Assembly: GCA_942492935.1 (NCBI GenBank)
Contig: OW818654.1
Coordinates: forward strand, 3,224,001 to 3,288,000
Length of the DNA: 64,000 nucleotides
Direction: 5' to 3'
Origin: JANJUO01 sp942492935
GTDB lineage: Bacteria; Bacteroidota; Ignavibacteria; Kapaibacteriales; UBA2268
In this document: positions 1-8,291 of the stretch, piece by piece
Layout: the number at the start of each line of letters is the position of its first letter
Numbering within the stretch: position 1 is the stretch's first letter
Made by a program: the position numbers and the translations under genes
Notes under the pieces: model-generated
What the model was told of the DNA's origin: nothing
What the model saw: only the letters and a program-made list of their open reading frames with translations
The model's database searches: none

Positions 1-14
1 CAAATATTTATTCA

Positions 15-1184
15 TTATTTTTCAAGTTCAGCATCAATAATTTTACTTAATTCTTCAACCATATCTTCACTAAAACCAGATTTTGTGTGGACTATTCTGC
101 CATCTTTTCCAATTACGAATAAAGTTGGGAAGCCATTAACACTAAAACTACGAGCTACTTCATCACCAAGAAGTAAAGAATTATATGTTGCGTTATGTTC
201 AGCAAGGAATTTTTTCGGTTCAGCGTTTTCTGGTTCAGAGCAACTAATTCCAAGTACTTCAACTTTCTTATTTTTTTCATATTTCTTATGAAGTTCTTGA
301 AGTTTTGGCATTGCAGTAACGCACCATTTACACCAAGTACCCCAGAAATCCAATACCATAACTTTACCCTTGAAACTTGAAGAGTTGACCATTTTTCCAT
401 TTATGTCTTTCAATTCAAATGATGGCATCATCGCACCGCTTGGCATTGAACCTTGTTCTGAAGGTGCTTCAAAATTTTCAACAGAATAACCTTCAGGCAC
501 TTTAAGTGAAAATAAATCATCACTCAATTCAGGATTAATTTTAATATTCGAATAACGATATTCCCTAAAAATTGAATCACCTTGCATATAACTATTATTA
601 GAATATCTTCTTGGAAGACCATCATTTATACTATAATTAACAACATCTTTAGAATATATTCCATACTCTTCATACATCTTGTTGAAACTTATTCTAAAAG
701 TCTTCTCATCTTTATAAACTTCTGCACCAAGATTTTTCAAACTATCTTTACTTGCAATCATATCTTCAATATTACTGTAATTTGTAAGAATTAAATGCAC
801 AGCACCAGTAATCCAATTACCTGCAAGAATTCGAAATGCTTTATCGGCTGTATCAGCAATTACTACTTTTTTCTCTTCTGGAACAATATATCTATATTCT
901 AAACCATTAAAAGTTGCAATCATACCGTTTTTATATTCATATCTAATCGAGAAACCAAGCGGGTCGAGGTCCAAGCTTCTGCGTTTTATTTGAATTTTTA
1001 CAGTATCTTTGATAGAATTTTGATTGTCCTTATATTCCCTAATTATATCAAATTCTGCAGATTTAATGCTCATAGATACAGAATCAGCTAATTTCACGAC
1101 CTCAATCGGGTCTTTTTTTTCTTCACATGAAGCAAAAATAATTGCTATTGCAACTAATATTGTAATTTTTTGAAAAACTTTCAT
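15..1184 (-). CDS. TlpA-like thioredoxin-fold lipoprotein
   Basis: The N-terminus is a lipoprotein signal with a lipobox ending FASC, so Cys20 is probably lipidated and the protein is envelope-anchored. The first ~230 residues match no domain I recognise. The C-terminal ~135 residues are a TlpA/ResA-like thioredoxin fold: a 'SFKGKVMVLDFWGTWCKWC' stretch carries the redox CxxC (WCKWC, near residues 284-288), followed by a cis-proline segment 'GFPTLFVI'. Family members reduce periplasmic disulfides or work in cytochrome c maturation; the exact substrate cannot be told here. The ATG start follows an AAGGGATAAA purine-rich stretch. No partner gene is adjacent, and repeats lie upstream. Confident for the fold, uncertain for the role. 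Confidence 0.9.
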   Translation of the reverse strand: MKVFQKITILVAIAIIFASCEEKKDPIEVVKLADSVSMSIKSAEFDIIREYKDNQNSIKDTVKIQIKRRSLDLDPLGFSIRYEYKNGMIATFNGLEYRYIVPEEKKVVIADTADKAFRILAGNWITGAVHLILTNYSNIEDMIASKDSLKNLGAEVYKDEKTFRISFNKMYEEYGIYSKDVVNYSINDGLPRRYSNNSYMQGDSIFREYRYSNIKINPELSDDLFSLKVPEGYSVENFEAPSEQGSMPSGAMMPSFELKDINGKMVNSSSFKGKVMVLDFWGTWCKWCVTAMPKLQELHKKYEKNKKVEVLGISCSEPENAEPKKFLAEHNATYNSLLLGDEVARSFSVNGFPTLFVIGKDGRIVHTKSGFSEDMVEELSKIIDAELEK

Positions 1185-1250
1185 TTTATCCCTTAATTTA
1201 TTTATATTTATTTAATTCATTTTGCTCTAACTTTCTTTAAAATTTATTTA

Positions 1251-1292
1251 CAAATTCATTGAAATTTCCACTTGGAAATAAATATTTGTAAC
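1251..1292 (+). repeat. Dispersed hairpin repeat, copy A (TTTGTAAC family)
   Basis: About 42 bp built around a short palindrome (TTTCCA CT TGGAAA, 1264-1277) followed by AATAAATATTTGTAAC. The same layout (AAATTCnTTGAAA, then a CCC/GGG or CCA/TGG hairpin, then ATTAAtaTTTGTAAC) recurs at 46919-46960 and, inverted, at 47060-47100. This makes it a dispersed REP-like family and not chance. No protein is encoded. Confidence 0.65.
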
Positions 1293-1308
1293 AAGGAACC
1301 CCACCTAA

Positions 1309-1355
1309 CCTCCCCAAGGGGAGGAATTTAATGCAACACAGGTTGCGTGTTGTAT
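1309..1355. repeat. Two adjacent palindromes
   Basis: A perfect 7-bp stem CCTCCCC-AA-GGGGAGG occupies 1309-1324, much more GC-rich than its surroundings. An ATGCAACAC / GTGTTGTAT hairpin with one mismatch follows at 1331-1355. They sit directly after repeat copy A, the same clustering of hairpins seen at 46919-47100. They look like REP-type intergenic repeats; a terminator role is unlikely because no T-tract follows. Confidence 0.5.
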
Positions 1356-1388
1356 GTATAAAAGAACAATTGTACCTGTCTAAACAGC

Positions 1389-1470
1389 CTTCTCTTTCAT
1401 GATATCCGCTATGGTGTTATTTTATCTTAATTGAATTTATATCAGTTTTGATATAATTATCGTTTTGACA
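1389..1470 (-). pseudogene. Displaced purL 3'-end remnant
   Basis: Read on the minus strand this stretch encodes a peptide beginning QNDNYIKTDINSIKIK, then loses 5 nt, then reads NTIADIMKEKAV and stops. The C-terminus of the neighbouring PurL reads NYIKSDVNSIKIK then YNNAIADIMKEK. The DNA is also clearly alignable with 2143-2225 (for example a shared TCTCTTTCAT). It is therefore a second, frameshifted and diverged copy of the last ~28 codons of purL, lying in direct orientation on the far side of vapBC. Similarity stops close to the vapC stop codon, which marks the probable edge of the vapBC insertion. Confidence 0.75.
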
Positions 1471-1477
1471 ATAATTT

Positions 1478-1900
1478 TTAAAATACTTTTAATCCAATTA
1501 AATTTGCACCATTAATTAATCTCTTATCGAAACAGCCAAAAATTAGATCTTTTTGAATTTTTTCCTTAAAAAAATTTGCCGATGCTAAATGAACGCTGTC
1601 AAATGCTCTTAACTCAGTTTTATATAGCAACTCTGTTGCACTTTTAATGATTTTTCCATCTAATTCGACTATCTTGATAAAATTCCAATGGTAATCAAAA
1701 TTTCTTTTTAAAGTTTCAATTTCATCAATTTTGATATGACCTTCTTTAGATAGTCTGCTAATCGCTGAGTTAAATTCAACATAAGCAATTATACTAGTAG
1801 ATATAAATTCAGCTTTGTGATAATAATCACGAACTAAATCAGAATTGGTTTCATTGATAAACAATTTAACTAAAGCTGATGTATCAAGATACAAAATCAT
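1478..1900 (-). CDS. vapC: VapC-type PIN-domain toxin ribonuclease
   Basis: A 140-residue PIN domain with the expected acidic metal ligands: Asp6 in 'MILYLDTSALVK', Glu42 in 'AYVEFNS', Asp101 in 'RAFDSVHLA' and Asp125 in 'GCFDKRL'. VapC toxins are Mg2+-dependent RNases, often cutting tRNA or rRNA, and are neutralised by VapB. The ATG overlaps the stop of the upstream antitoxin gene by 4 bp (ATGA), so the pair is translationally coupled and probably autoregulated by the VapB-VapC complex. The stop codon sits right beside the displaced purL fragment. Target RNA is unknown. Confidence 0.92.
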   Translation of the reverse strand: MILYLDTSALVKLFINETNSDLVRDYYHKAEFISTSIIAYVEFNSAISRLSKEGHIKIDEIETLKRNFDYHWNFIKIVELDGKIIKSATELLYKTELRAFDSVHLASANFFKEKIQKDLIFGCFDKRLINGANLIGLKVF

Positions 1901-2106
1901 AATCTCTCTTCAAGTACAATTTCCGAAGCATAATCCTTCTTAGATATATTTATCAATTCAGGTAAATCTGGCCGTGAAGCAAATTTTTTCTTTTTTGCTT
2001 CTATTGGCATAACAATAACTTCAGCTTTACCTTTTGGGAAATCCAAAGGAAGATTAATACTAATTGTATTATTCTTGATATTGATAATTTCTCTTATTGC
2101 AATCAT
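1897..2106 (-). CDS. vapB: VapB-like antitoxin
   Basis: A 69-residue protein directly upstream of, and overlapping, vapC. The N-terminal ~35 residues ('ISINLPLDFPKGKAEVIVMP') resemble the short beta-rich DUF2281/VapB-type DNA-binding segment. The C-terminal half (SRPDLPELINISKKDYASEIVLEERL) looks like the flexible toxin-binding tail. It would bind VapC and the operon promoter. It starts 33 nt after the purL stop, so it may be read by run-through from purL as well as from its own promoter. The antitoxin call rests partly on position. Confidence 0.8.
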   Translation of the reverse strand: MIAIREIINIKNNTISINLPLDFPKGKAEVIVMPIEAKKKKFASRPDLPELINISKKDYASEIVLEERL

Positions 2107-2139
2107 TTTTCAACTCCAATTTTTAAGTAGAATAATACT

Positions 2140-4380
2140 CTACTTCTCTTTCATTATATCGGCTATTGCATTGTTATATTTTATTTTTATTGAATTTACA
2201 TCAGATTTAATGTAATTTTCAATTTCAAATACATCTTTTGCAACATCGCCAATTTTCTGAACAGATACATTATTCGCACTGCAAGTATTTACTAATTCTC
2301 CAAATTTTGTTGGTGAACAAGATACAACTACTCTTGATTGAGATTCGCCAAATAATTTTCCAACATTAATATCATCAATTTGAATCAAACAGCCCAAATT
2401 TTCAGAAGAAATTGCTTTTTCTGCCAAACAAATTGCCAAACCACCTTCAGAAATATCGTGAGCAGAATTTATTGTTTTGGATTGAATCAAAGCAAGAATT
2501 GTTTTTTGCAAACGAATTTCTTCATCCATATTGATTTCTGGAGCAAGTCCGCTTACTTTTTCAGCATAATGTTTCACATATTCCGAGCCGCCAAGTTCTT
2601 CGCGATTATTACCAATCAAGAAAATTTCATCGCCTTCATTTTTGAAATTCATACTCATAGTTAAATTCAAATCATCAATAATTCCAAGCATACCTATTGT
2701 TGGAGTTGGATAAACTGCATGTTTTTGTGATTCGTTATGGAAACTTACATTACCACCTGTAACTGGAGTATTCAATGCTCTACAAGCATCGCCCATTCCA
2801 CGAATTGCTTCTTTGAATTGCCAATAAACTTCTGGATCGTAAGGATTTCCAAAATTCAAACAATTTGTGATTGCAACTGGAACAGCTCCAGTACAAACCA
2901 CATTTCGTGCCGCTTCTGCCACAGCAATCATAGCACCTTTGTATGGGTCGAGATAAGTATATTTAGAATTGCAATCAGTTGTTAATGCAATTGCTTTGCC
3001 AGGAATTTCTTTTAATCGAACAATAGCCGCATCGCCTTTGATTGTTACAGTATTAGTTCTAACTTGCGAATCGTATTGCTCAAAAATCCAACGTTTTGAG
3101 GCAATTGTAGGAGATTTCAAAATTTCCCAGAAGTCGCCCTCCATTGGCTTTTGAATTCTGATTTCTTCCAAATTAAAATTGCGTGTTTCTTTGAGATATT
3201 CAGGTTCTTTTGACTCTCTATCGTATTGTGGAGCACCACCGCCAAGAACCAAATCTTCGGCATTAAGTTCGACAACTTTTTGATTATTTCTGAAAATATG
3301 AAGCAATCCATCATCAGTAACTTCGCCAATTTCTGTGCATGGAACGTCCCATTTATGGCAAATATCAATAGCAATTTGTTCCTTTCCTTTTTCAATCACC
3401 GCAAGCATACGTTCTTGAGATTCGGAAAGCATAATTTCATAAGCAGACATCGTTTTTTCGCGTAAAGGCACTTTGTCTAAATTTACAATCATTCCATTAC
3501 CGGTTCTGCCGCTCATTTCTGAAGTTGAGCATGAAATACCTGCGGCACCCATATCTTGAATTCCAACAATCACACCTGCTTCAATAAGTTCCAAAGTTGC
3601 TTCGAGCAATAATTTTTCTGCAAATGGGTCGCCAACTTGCACAGTTGGACGCATATTTTCGGTTTGTTCGTCAAATTCTCTTGATGCAAGTAAAGATGCA
3701 CCATGAATACCGTCTCTACCGGTTGAACTTCCGATAATCATAACAGGATTGCCTTTGCCTTTTGATGCGGCAGAAGCAGTTTTGTCAGTTTTTACAATAC
3801 CAACAGCCATTGCATTCACAAGCGGATTATCATGATAGCATTTATCGAAATAAATTTCACCGCCCACAGTAGGCACACCAAAGCAATTTCCGTAATGACT
3901 GATTCCTTCAACAACTCCATTGAGCAAAAATTTAGTACGTGGATTGTCTAATTCTCCAAATCTAAGCGAATTCAATGCCGCAATTGGTCTAGCTCCCATT
4001 GTGAAAATGTCGCGTAGAATTCCACCAACACCAGTTGCCGCACCTTGAAACGGTTCGATTGCAGATGGATGATTATGGCTTTCGATTTTGAAGCAAATTG
4101 CATAACCATTGCCAATATCAACAAGTCCAGCATTTTCTTCCCCTGCTTCTACAAGCAATCTGCCACCAGAACGCGGCAAAGTTTTGAGTAATTTGATAGA
4201 ATTTTTATAAGAGCAATGCTCACTCCACATAACAGAATAAACGCCAAGTTCGGTATAAGTTGGAGTTCTACCAATATTTTCGCAAAGCATTTTGTATTCA
4301 TTTTTGGTTAAGCCCAACTCTTTTGCAGTTTCAACCGTAACTTCAATTTCGGAGTATAATTTTTCGGAATCTTTAATCAT
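2140..4380 (-). CDS. purL: Phosphoribosylformylglycinamidine synthase subunit PurL
   Basis: PurL catalyses the ATP-dependent conversion of FGAR to FGAM in purine synthesis, using ammonia delivered by PurQ with PurS. The ~746-residue protein is the short (PurLQS) form, with two AIR-synthase-like halves: 'SYKNSIKLLKTLP', 'ESHNHPSAIEPFQGAATGVGGILRD' and 'GIQDMGAAGI' in the first, 'VTGGNVSFHNE' and 'SAHDISEGGLAICLAE' in the second. An upstream in-frame start at 4416 exists, but ATG at 4380 matches the family N-terminus (MIKDSEKLY...) better and leaves room for a promoter. Bacteroidia usually carry one long PurL, so the short form is a lineage clue. purQ and purS are not in the window. Confidence 0.96.
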   Translation of the reverse strand: MIKDSEKLYSEIEVTVETAKELGLTKNEYKMLCENIGRTPTYTELGVYSVMWSEHCSYKNSIKLLKTLPRSGGRLLVEAGEENAGLVDIGNGYAICFKIESHNHPSAIEPFQGAATGVGGILRDIFTMGARPIAALNSLRFGELDNPRTKFLLNGVVEGISHYGNCFGVPTVGGEIYFDKCYHDNPLVNAMAVGIVKTDKTASAASKGKGNPVMIIGSSTGRDGIHGASLLASREFDEQTENMRPTVQVGDPFAEKLLLEATLELIEAGVIVGIQDMGAAGISCSTSEMSGRTGNGMIVNLDKVPLREKTMSAYEIMLSESQERMLAVIEKGKEQIAIDICHKWDVPCTEIGEVTDDGLLHIFRNNQKVVELNAEDLVLGGGAPQYDRESKEPEYLKETRNFNLEEIRIQKPMEGDFWEILKSPTIASKRWIFEQYDSQVRTNTVTIKGDAAIVRLKEIPGKAIALTTDCNSKYTYLDPYKGAMIAVAEAARNVVCTGAVPVAITNCLNFGNPYDPEVYWQFKEAIRGMGDACRALNTPVTGGNVSFHNESQKHAVYPTPTIGMLGIIDDLNLTMSMNFKNEGDEIFLIGNNREELGGSEYVKHYAEKVSGLAPEINMDEEIRLQKTILALIQSKTINSAHDISEGGLAICLAEKAISSENLGCLIQIDDINVGKLFGESQSRVVVSCSPTKFGELVNTCSANNVSVQKIGDVAKDVFEIENYIKSDVNSIKIKYNNAIADIMKEK

Positions 4381-4413
4381 TTTTTTCTCAAAATTTATAT
4401 TTATACTAAAATA

Positions 4414-4421
4414 CAAAATTA
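4414..4421 (-). promoter_or_regulatory. Candidate -7 element for purL
   Basis: On the minus strand this reads TAATTTTG, matching the Bacteroidota TAnnTTTG -7 consensus and identical to the element before tRNA-fMet. It would place transcription start about 25 nt before the purL ATG. The -33 region is poor (TTTTA rather than TTTG, spacer ~22), so this is only a candidate. Confidence 0.35.
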
Positions 4422-4727
4422 CAATATTTTTTGTAATATATATAAAACTAAGATATGTTTATCGAAAAAAATGAAATTATAGAAAACTTAAATCGTACGA
4501 AATGAAGTATAATAGTTAAGAATAGATTAACTTTTTTGATTCTGTTATTTTGATAACCAGTCTTTTTGGCTTATCTACTTATTTTTTGCATTAGAAATAA
4601 TGTATTTGCTTAACCTCAAATTAATTAATTATGTGCGAACCACAATTTGTAGATACCTATTAAAAAATATCATTGCTGAATTTATAAGGACTTGTATAAT
4701 AAATGGTAAACTTTGAGTTAACTAACA
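4422..4727. other. Intergenic gap without recognisable features
   Basis: About 300 bp of AT-rich sequence between the candidate purL promoter and the end of the small membrane-protein gene. I see no ORF with a plausible start, no hairpin with a T-tract and no repeat shared with the rest of the window. Confidence 0.5.
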
Positions 4728-5111
4728 TCAAGTGCTTACAAACAATTTCTTGAAAATTAATCTTATGATATACTTTTGAAACAATTGAAATAAAATATAA
4801 ATTAAAATAAAAATAATTAATTCAATAATACTTGAGAATATATCATCTCCCAAAATGTACTTTTCAACAATATAATCTTTAATTGGCACTACGATAAAGA
4901 TAATTGTTAAGATGAAACTCAACCAGTTGAAAATAGAATAATTAAAACCAAGTTTCATTTTTTCAAATTCTTCAATACTAAATCCATCTCTATTTGCTTT
5001 ATAATATCCATAAAGCAGAATACTACTACTACAAAGTAGTCCAATCAATACATAAATTATTTCCAAAATGCTATTCCCCAGATTTGTCAATTCCAATTTT
5101 TGTAAAAACAT
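4728..5111 (-). CDS. Small multi-pass membrane protein of an ABC-exporter operon
   Basis: A protein of up to 127 residues with about three hydrophobic segments (IIYVLIGLLCSSSILLYGYY, WLSFILTIIFIVVPI, and a long one in IIELIIFILIYILFQLF). No family recognised. The listed ATG overlaps the permease gene by 41 bp; a TTG inside the overlap or just after the permease stop could be the real start. Its place at the end of the ABC ATPase-permease pair suggests an accessory subunit or immunity-like role, but that is position only. Confidence 0.6.
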   Translation of the reverse strand: MFLQKLELTNLGNSILEIIYVLIGLLCSSSILLYGYYKANRDGFSIEEFEKMKLGFNYSIFNWLSFILTIIFIVVPIKDYIVEKYILGDDIFSSIIELIIFILIYILFQLFQKYIIRLIFKKLFVST

Positions 5112-5859
5112 AAATTGTTATCGCAGTAAATCCAGTTAATTCTGCAATTCCCCAAAGCAAATGTTCATAATTGAAATTTCCAGTTGAAAGAAGTGCTTTT
5201 GCTGAATCTGACCAACTGTTTGGGAAAAAGAAATCACTCAGTAACAATAATGTTTGATTATCCCAAAATAACCCCGGTACAACTTGAAGTTGGATATTGT
5301 CTATAAACATCCATACTCCAAGCAAAAATACATTTTTAAAAGTAGTTAAAAAAGTCGAAAAGAATGAAGAAATTACTATAAATAGAATTCCCTCGAGCCA
5401 ATATGCAAGGTGGAGGTAAATAAAATTTCCAAAATCAAATTGCAATTTGGTACTGCTAATAGCTCCGAAAATCAATAGCGGTATTGTAGCTACAATAAGC
5501 ATTACAATTAATAATGAAATTGCAGCTGAAGCAATTTTTGACATCAAAAAATCTGTTCTGGTTAAAGGTCTTGAAAGTATTGAACGAAGCCAATGGCTTT
5601 TAATATCATAAGCTATTATGCCCGCAGAAAAAAATAATGCAGACATTGGCACAATCATCCCAAATATTGTGGATAATACCATAGTGTATGAAATACTTGG
5701 GAAAAACGCATCGGGGGCAGTTGTTAAAAATTCGGAGTTGCTTATTAACAAACCAATTGTAGTTACTAATAGGAATAATATTCCAATTATTATTAATTTT
5801 GGCAGAGTCCAAATTCTTTTAAATTCGATTATGAATAATTTTAAAAATGCGATTGTCAT
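5071..5859 (-). CDS. ABC-2 type transporter permease
   Basis: A 262-residue integral membrane protein with about six hydrophobic segments and the 'LRSILSRPLTRTDFLMSKI' cytoplasmic stretch typical of ABC-2 permeases (NatB/YhaP/CcmB-like). It overlaps the upstream ATPase gene by 4 bp (ATGA), so the two are translationally coupled and surely form one transporter. Substrate unknown; ABC-2 exporters move drugs, peptides, lipids or polysaccharides. It is followed by the small membrane protein and preceded in the operon by an AlbA-type ATP-binding protein. Confidence 0.9.
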   Translation of the reverse strand: MTIAFLKLFIIEFKRIWTLPKLIIIGILFLLVTTIGLLISNSEFLTTAPDAFFPSISYTMVLSTIFGMIVPMSALFFSAGIIAYDIKSHWLRSILSRPLTRTDFLMSKIASAAISLLIVMLIVATIPLLIFGAISSTKLQFDFGNFIYLHLAYWLEGILFIVISSFFSTFLTTFKNVFLLGVWMFIDNIQLQVVPGLFWDNQTLLLLSDFFFPNSWSDSAKALLSTGNFNYEHLLWGIAELTGFTAITIYVFTKIGIDKSGE

Positions 5860-6584
5860 ACAAATCTCCTCTCTTGCTCATATTTTTTAAATGCTTCTTC
5901 GAGAAATCCGGTTTCTAAATCTTTCAAATGATAGTCTCCTTCGAGTTTGCCTTCTTGAATAAAAAGCACTCTGTCGCATACTTTTTCAACTTCAGATAAA
6001 TGATGAGAACTAAACAGAACAGTAATTCCATTTTGCTTTTGATGATTGATAAAATCACGTAATTCAAAAACTGATGGTGGGTCAAGTCCTGCTGTCGGCT
6101 CATCAAGAATAACCATTCTTGGATTGCCGAGGAATGCTTGTATTAACTCAATTTTCTGACGCATACCTCTCGAAAGAGACACCAAACTTTTACCGGCAGC
6201 ATTAGCAAGATGGAAAATTTCTAAATAATTATCAATTTGCTCATCATTTTTGCAATAACCTGCAAGTTTGGATTGAATTTGTAAATACTCTTTAACTTTG
6301 ACTGTTTTAGAGCGAAATTGAGAATCAGATTGAAAACCGATTTCTTTTTTTGCATTAATAGAAACAGGACTTTCTCCAAAACATAGAACATTACCTGAAT
6401 CGTAAGTCTCAAATCCAAGTACAATGCGCATCATAGTTGTTTTACCTGCTCCATTAGGACCAATCATGCCGGTTACTTCACTTGGATTTAATTTAAAACT
6501 TACATCATTCAAAGCTTTTGTAGGGAATTTTCCCCGCTTGTTAAAAGTTTTGAACAAATTTTCAATGATTAGTGGATTTTCCAT
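5856..6584 (-). CDS. ABC transporter ATP-binding protein
   Basis: A 242-residue ABC ATPase: Walker A 'GPNGAGKTT', Q-loop region 'IGFQSDSQF', signature 'LSRGMRQK' (LSRGM rather than LSGGQ, common in ABC-2 exporters), Walker B 'MVILDEPTAGLDPP' and switch His in 'LFSSHHLSEVE'. It powers the permease encoded immediately downstream. The ATG at 6584 is preceded by TTAAGGAAAAT, a usable ribosome-binding site located across the stop of the upstream AlbA-type gene 12 bp away, which supports an operon. Confidence 0.95.
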   Translation of the reverse strand: MENPLIIENLFKTFNKRGKFPTKALNDVSFKLNPSEVTGMIGPNGAGKTTMMRIVLGFETYDSGNVLCFGESPVSINAKKEIGFQSDSQFRSKTVKVKEYLQIQSKLAGYCKNDEQIDNYLEIFHLANAAGKSLVSLSRGMRQKIELIQAFLGNPRMVILDEPTAGLDPPSVFELRDFINHQKQNGITVLFSSHHLSEVEKVCDRVLFIQEGKLEGDYHLKDLETGFLEEAFKKYEQERRFV

Positions 6585-6596
6585 ATTTTCCTTAAT

Positions 6597-8198
6597 TTAT
6601 TCTCTGATTTTTTTTATTAAACTTTTTTTAAAATCTAAGTATAATTTTGTAACTTTATATCTGCCGGATTTTTTTGACCCGACATATTCAATTAATCTAA
6701 ATTCTTTTAGTAATTTCAAATCTCGTTCCAAAGTTCTTTCGCTAATGAAATTATTTATACCGACACTTTTTTTGTCTATACCGACACTTTCTTGGTTTAT
6801 ACCGACACTTTCTTGGTTTATACCGACACTTTCTTGGTTTATGCCGACACTTTCTTGGTTTATGCCGACACTTTCTTGGTTTATGCCGACACTTTTTCTC
6901 AATTGATTTGAAAGTTCAAGCGATGAGTTTATATAATAATTTTCAATAAATTCTAATATATGTATCATTCTTGAGTAACGTTTTTTATTAACCTTTTTAT
7001 TACTAAATGTATTTGAAATATCATAATCTTCAACAAAATCATATGCATCTTGAAAATCATCAACTTCCTCTTTGTCAATTATATTTGTTCTATTAAATCG
7101 TATGACAAACAAATTAGTTATATCAAATTCAGCATAAGGCAATTCTGCTTCTTTTAATGATTTTTGAATTCTATTGATTCCTGTACCCAACTTTTCTATA
7201 TAATTTGCTCTTAATAACAAACTTGAAATTAATGGATTTCGTGTTACACTTCTTTTGCCAAATTCCAATTCTGTCAAACCTTTTACTAATCCTCCTGGGT
7301 TTGAAATTTCTACTTTATCATCATAAATTTCAACATAAATATTCGACCCTTTTTCAAAATAATCTCTATGAACAACAGAATTAACAACAGCTTCTCGTAA
7401 TGCTACTTCAGGAATTTCTAAAATTTCAATTCTTTGTGTTGATTCAATTAAGTATTTTATTTTCAAGTGTTTTTTTAGAAAAAGTATTGCTTCTTCAATA
7501 TTTGATATAAGGTCATTTGCATAATCTTTCCTATCTAAAATATGAATTTTTTCATTACCTTTGTATAAAACACAAGTAATGATATTTTGCGGAATAAATC
7601 TTGAAGGATCTTTTGTAAAAAATAGTACTCCCACATTATTAAGATAAGTAATATTATTTTCTTTTATCAAAACCCCCAGATTCATCAATAAATCTTCGTA
7701 TTCATATTTATTTGTTATTTTACAAGCATATAAATAATTTTGATATTTTTCTAAATCAAAGTCGTTTGGAAAATTTGCTTTATAATTTATCAATTCATCA
7801 AATAATACTCTTCCTTCATTTTTAATAAAAGCAATTATATCATCTGTATTCATTTTTTGGGAATTAGCTCCAATTCTCAAGTAAAATCCAGATGTACATT
7901 TATAGGGTTTTCTATCACCTTCAGGAACGTTAATTATTGCAATAGTTTGATATTGTTGAATGGTAATTCTAATTGGTGGGTCGCAATTTTCGGCAATATT
8001 TTGAATTTCGGATTTCAACTTATTATTGAGTTGAAATCCTTTAATAATTCCAGAATCAGAAATACCAAGAAAAATTCTTCCACCCGATGAATTTGCAAAT
8101 GCAACCATCTCTTTATCAATTTTTGATAAAGTTTCTTTGAATTCGATAAAGTACCCTTCACCTTCTTCTAAAATAATATCTAAATTGATTTTATTCAT
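6597..8198 (-). CDS. AlbA_2/Schlafen-type ATP-binding regulator with SVGINQE repeats
   Basis: A 533-residue protein of the 'ATP-binding protein / putative DNA binding domain' family. The N-terminal AlbA_2 domain (~1-125) shows 'EFKETLSKIDKEMVAFANSSGG' and 'IFLGISDSGII'. The middle is a GHKL-like ATPase C-terminal region with 'ALREAVVNSVVHRDYFEKGS' and 'SNPGGLVKGLT'. A low-complexity linker of seven 7-residue units (SVGINQE) follows near residues 434-482, then a winged-helix-like tail ('ISERTLERDLKLLKEFRLIEYVGSKKSGRYKV'). Family members are suspected transcriptional regulators. Twelve bp before the ABC-exporter genes, it may control them. The ATG has no strong Shine-Dalgarno. Confidence 0.85.
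   Translation of the reverse strand: MNKINLDIILEEGEGYFIEFKETLSKIDKEMVAFANSSGGRIFLGISDSGIIKGFQLNNKLKSEIQNIAENCDPPIRITIQQYQTIAIINVPEGDRKPYKCTSGFYLRIGANSQKMNTDDIIAFIKNEGRVLFDELINYKANFPNDFDLEKYQNYLYACKITNKYEYEDLLMNLGVLIKENNITYLNNVGVLFFTKDPSRFIPQNIITCVLYKGNEKIHILDRKDYANDLISNIEEAILFLKKHLKIKYLIESTQRIEILEIPEVALREAVVNSVVHRDYFEKGSNIYVEIYDDKVEISNPGGLVKGLTELEFGKRSVTRNPLISSLLLRANYIEKLGTGINRIQKSLKEAELPYAEFDITNLFVIRFNRTNIIDKEEVDDFQDAYDFVEDYDISNTFSNKKVNKKRYSRMIHILEFIENYYINSSLELSNQLRKSVGINQESVGINQESVGINQESVGINQESVGINQESVGIDKKSVGINNFISERTLERDLKLLKEFRLIEYVGSKKSGRYKVTKLYLDFKKSLIKKIRE
6755..6902 (-). repeat. 21-bp in-frame tandem repeat, seven units
   Basis: The plus-strand unit starts CCGACACTTTCTTGG and recurs at 6760, 6781, 6802, 6823, 6844, 6865 and 6886. 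Copies fall into two classes by one silent change (TATA versus TATG before CCGAC). It encodes SVGINQE in the linker of the AlbA-type protein. Units are nearly identical, so recent slippage or unequal exchange is likely, and each gain or loss keeps frame. Confidence 0.95.
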
Positions 8199-8291
8199 AA
8201 AATTATTTAATCAAAAATAAAAATAGTTTCAAAATTTCTTGTAACAGTAATTACCATTCTTTAATCTCAAATATCTCAAATTTCAATATTC

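Noticed and set aside
4437..4700. Riboswitch upstream of purL
   Set aside because: The candidate transcript leader is only ~25 nt and no purine- or PreQ1-type structure can be drawn.
6424..6906. Plus-strand ORF of 160 codons with IPTLSWF repeats
   Set aside because: It is the antisense reading of the 21-bp repeat and of the AlbA-type and ABC ATPase genes, both of which have clear family motifs.
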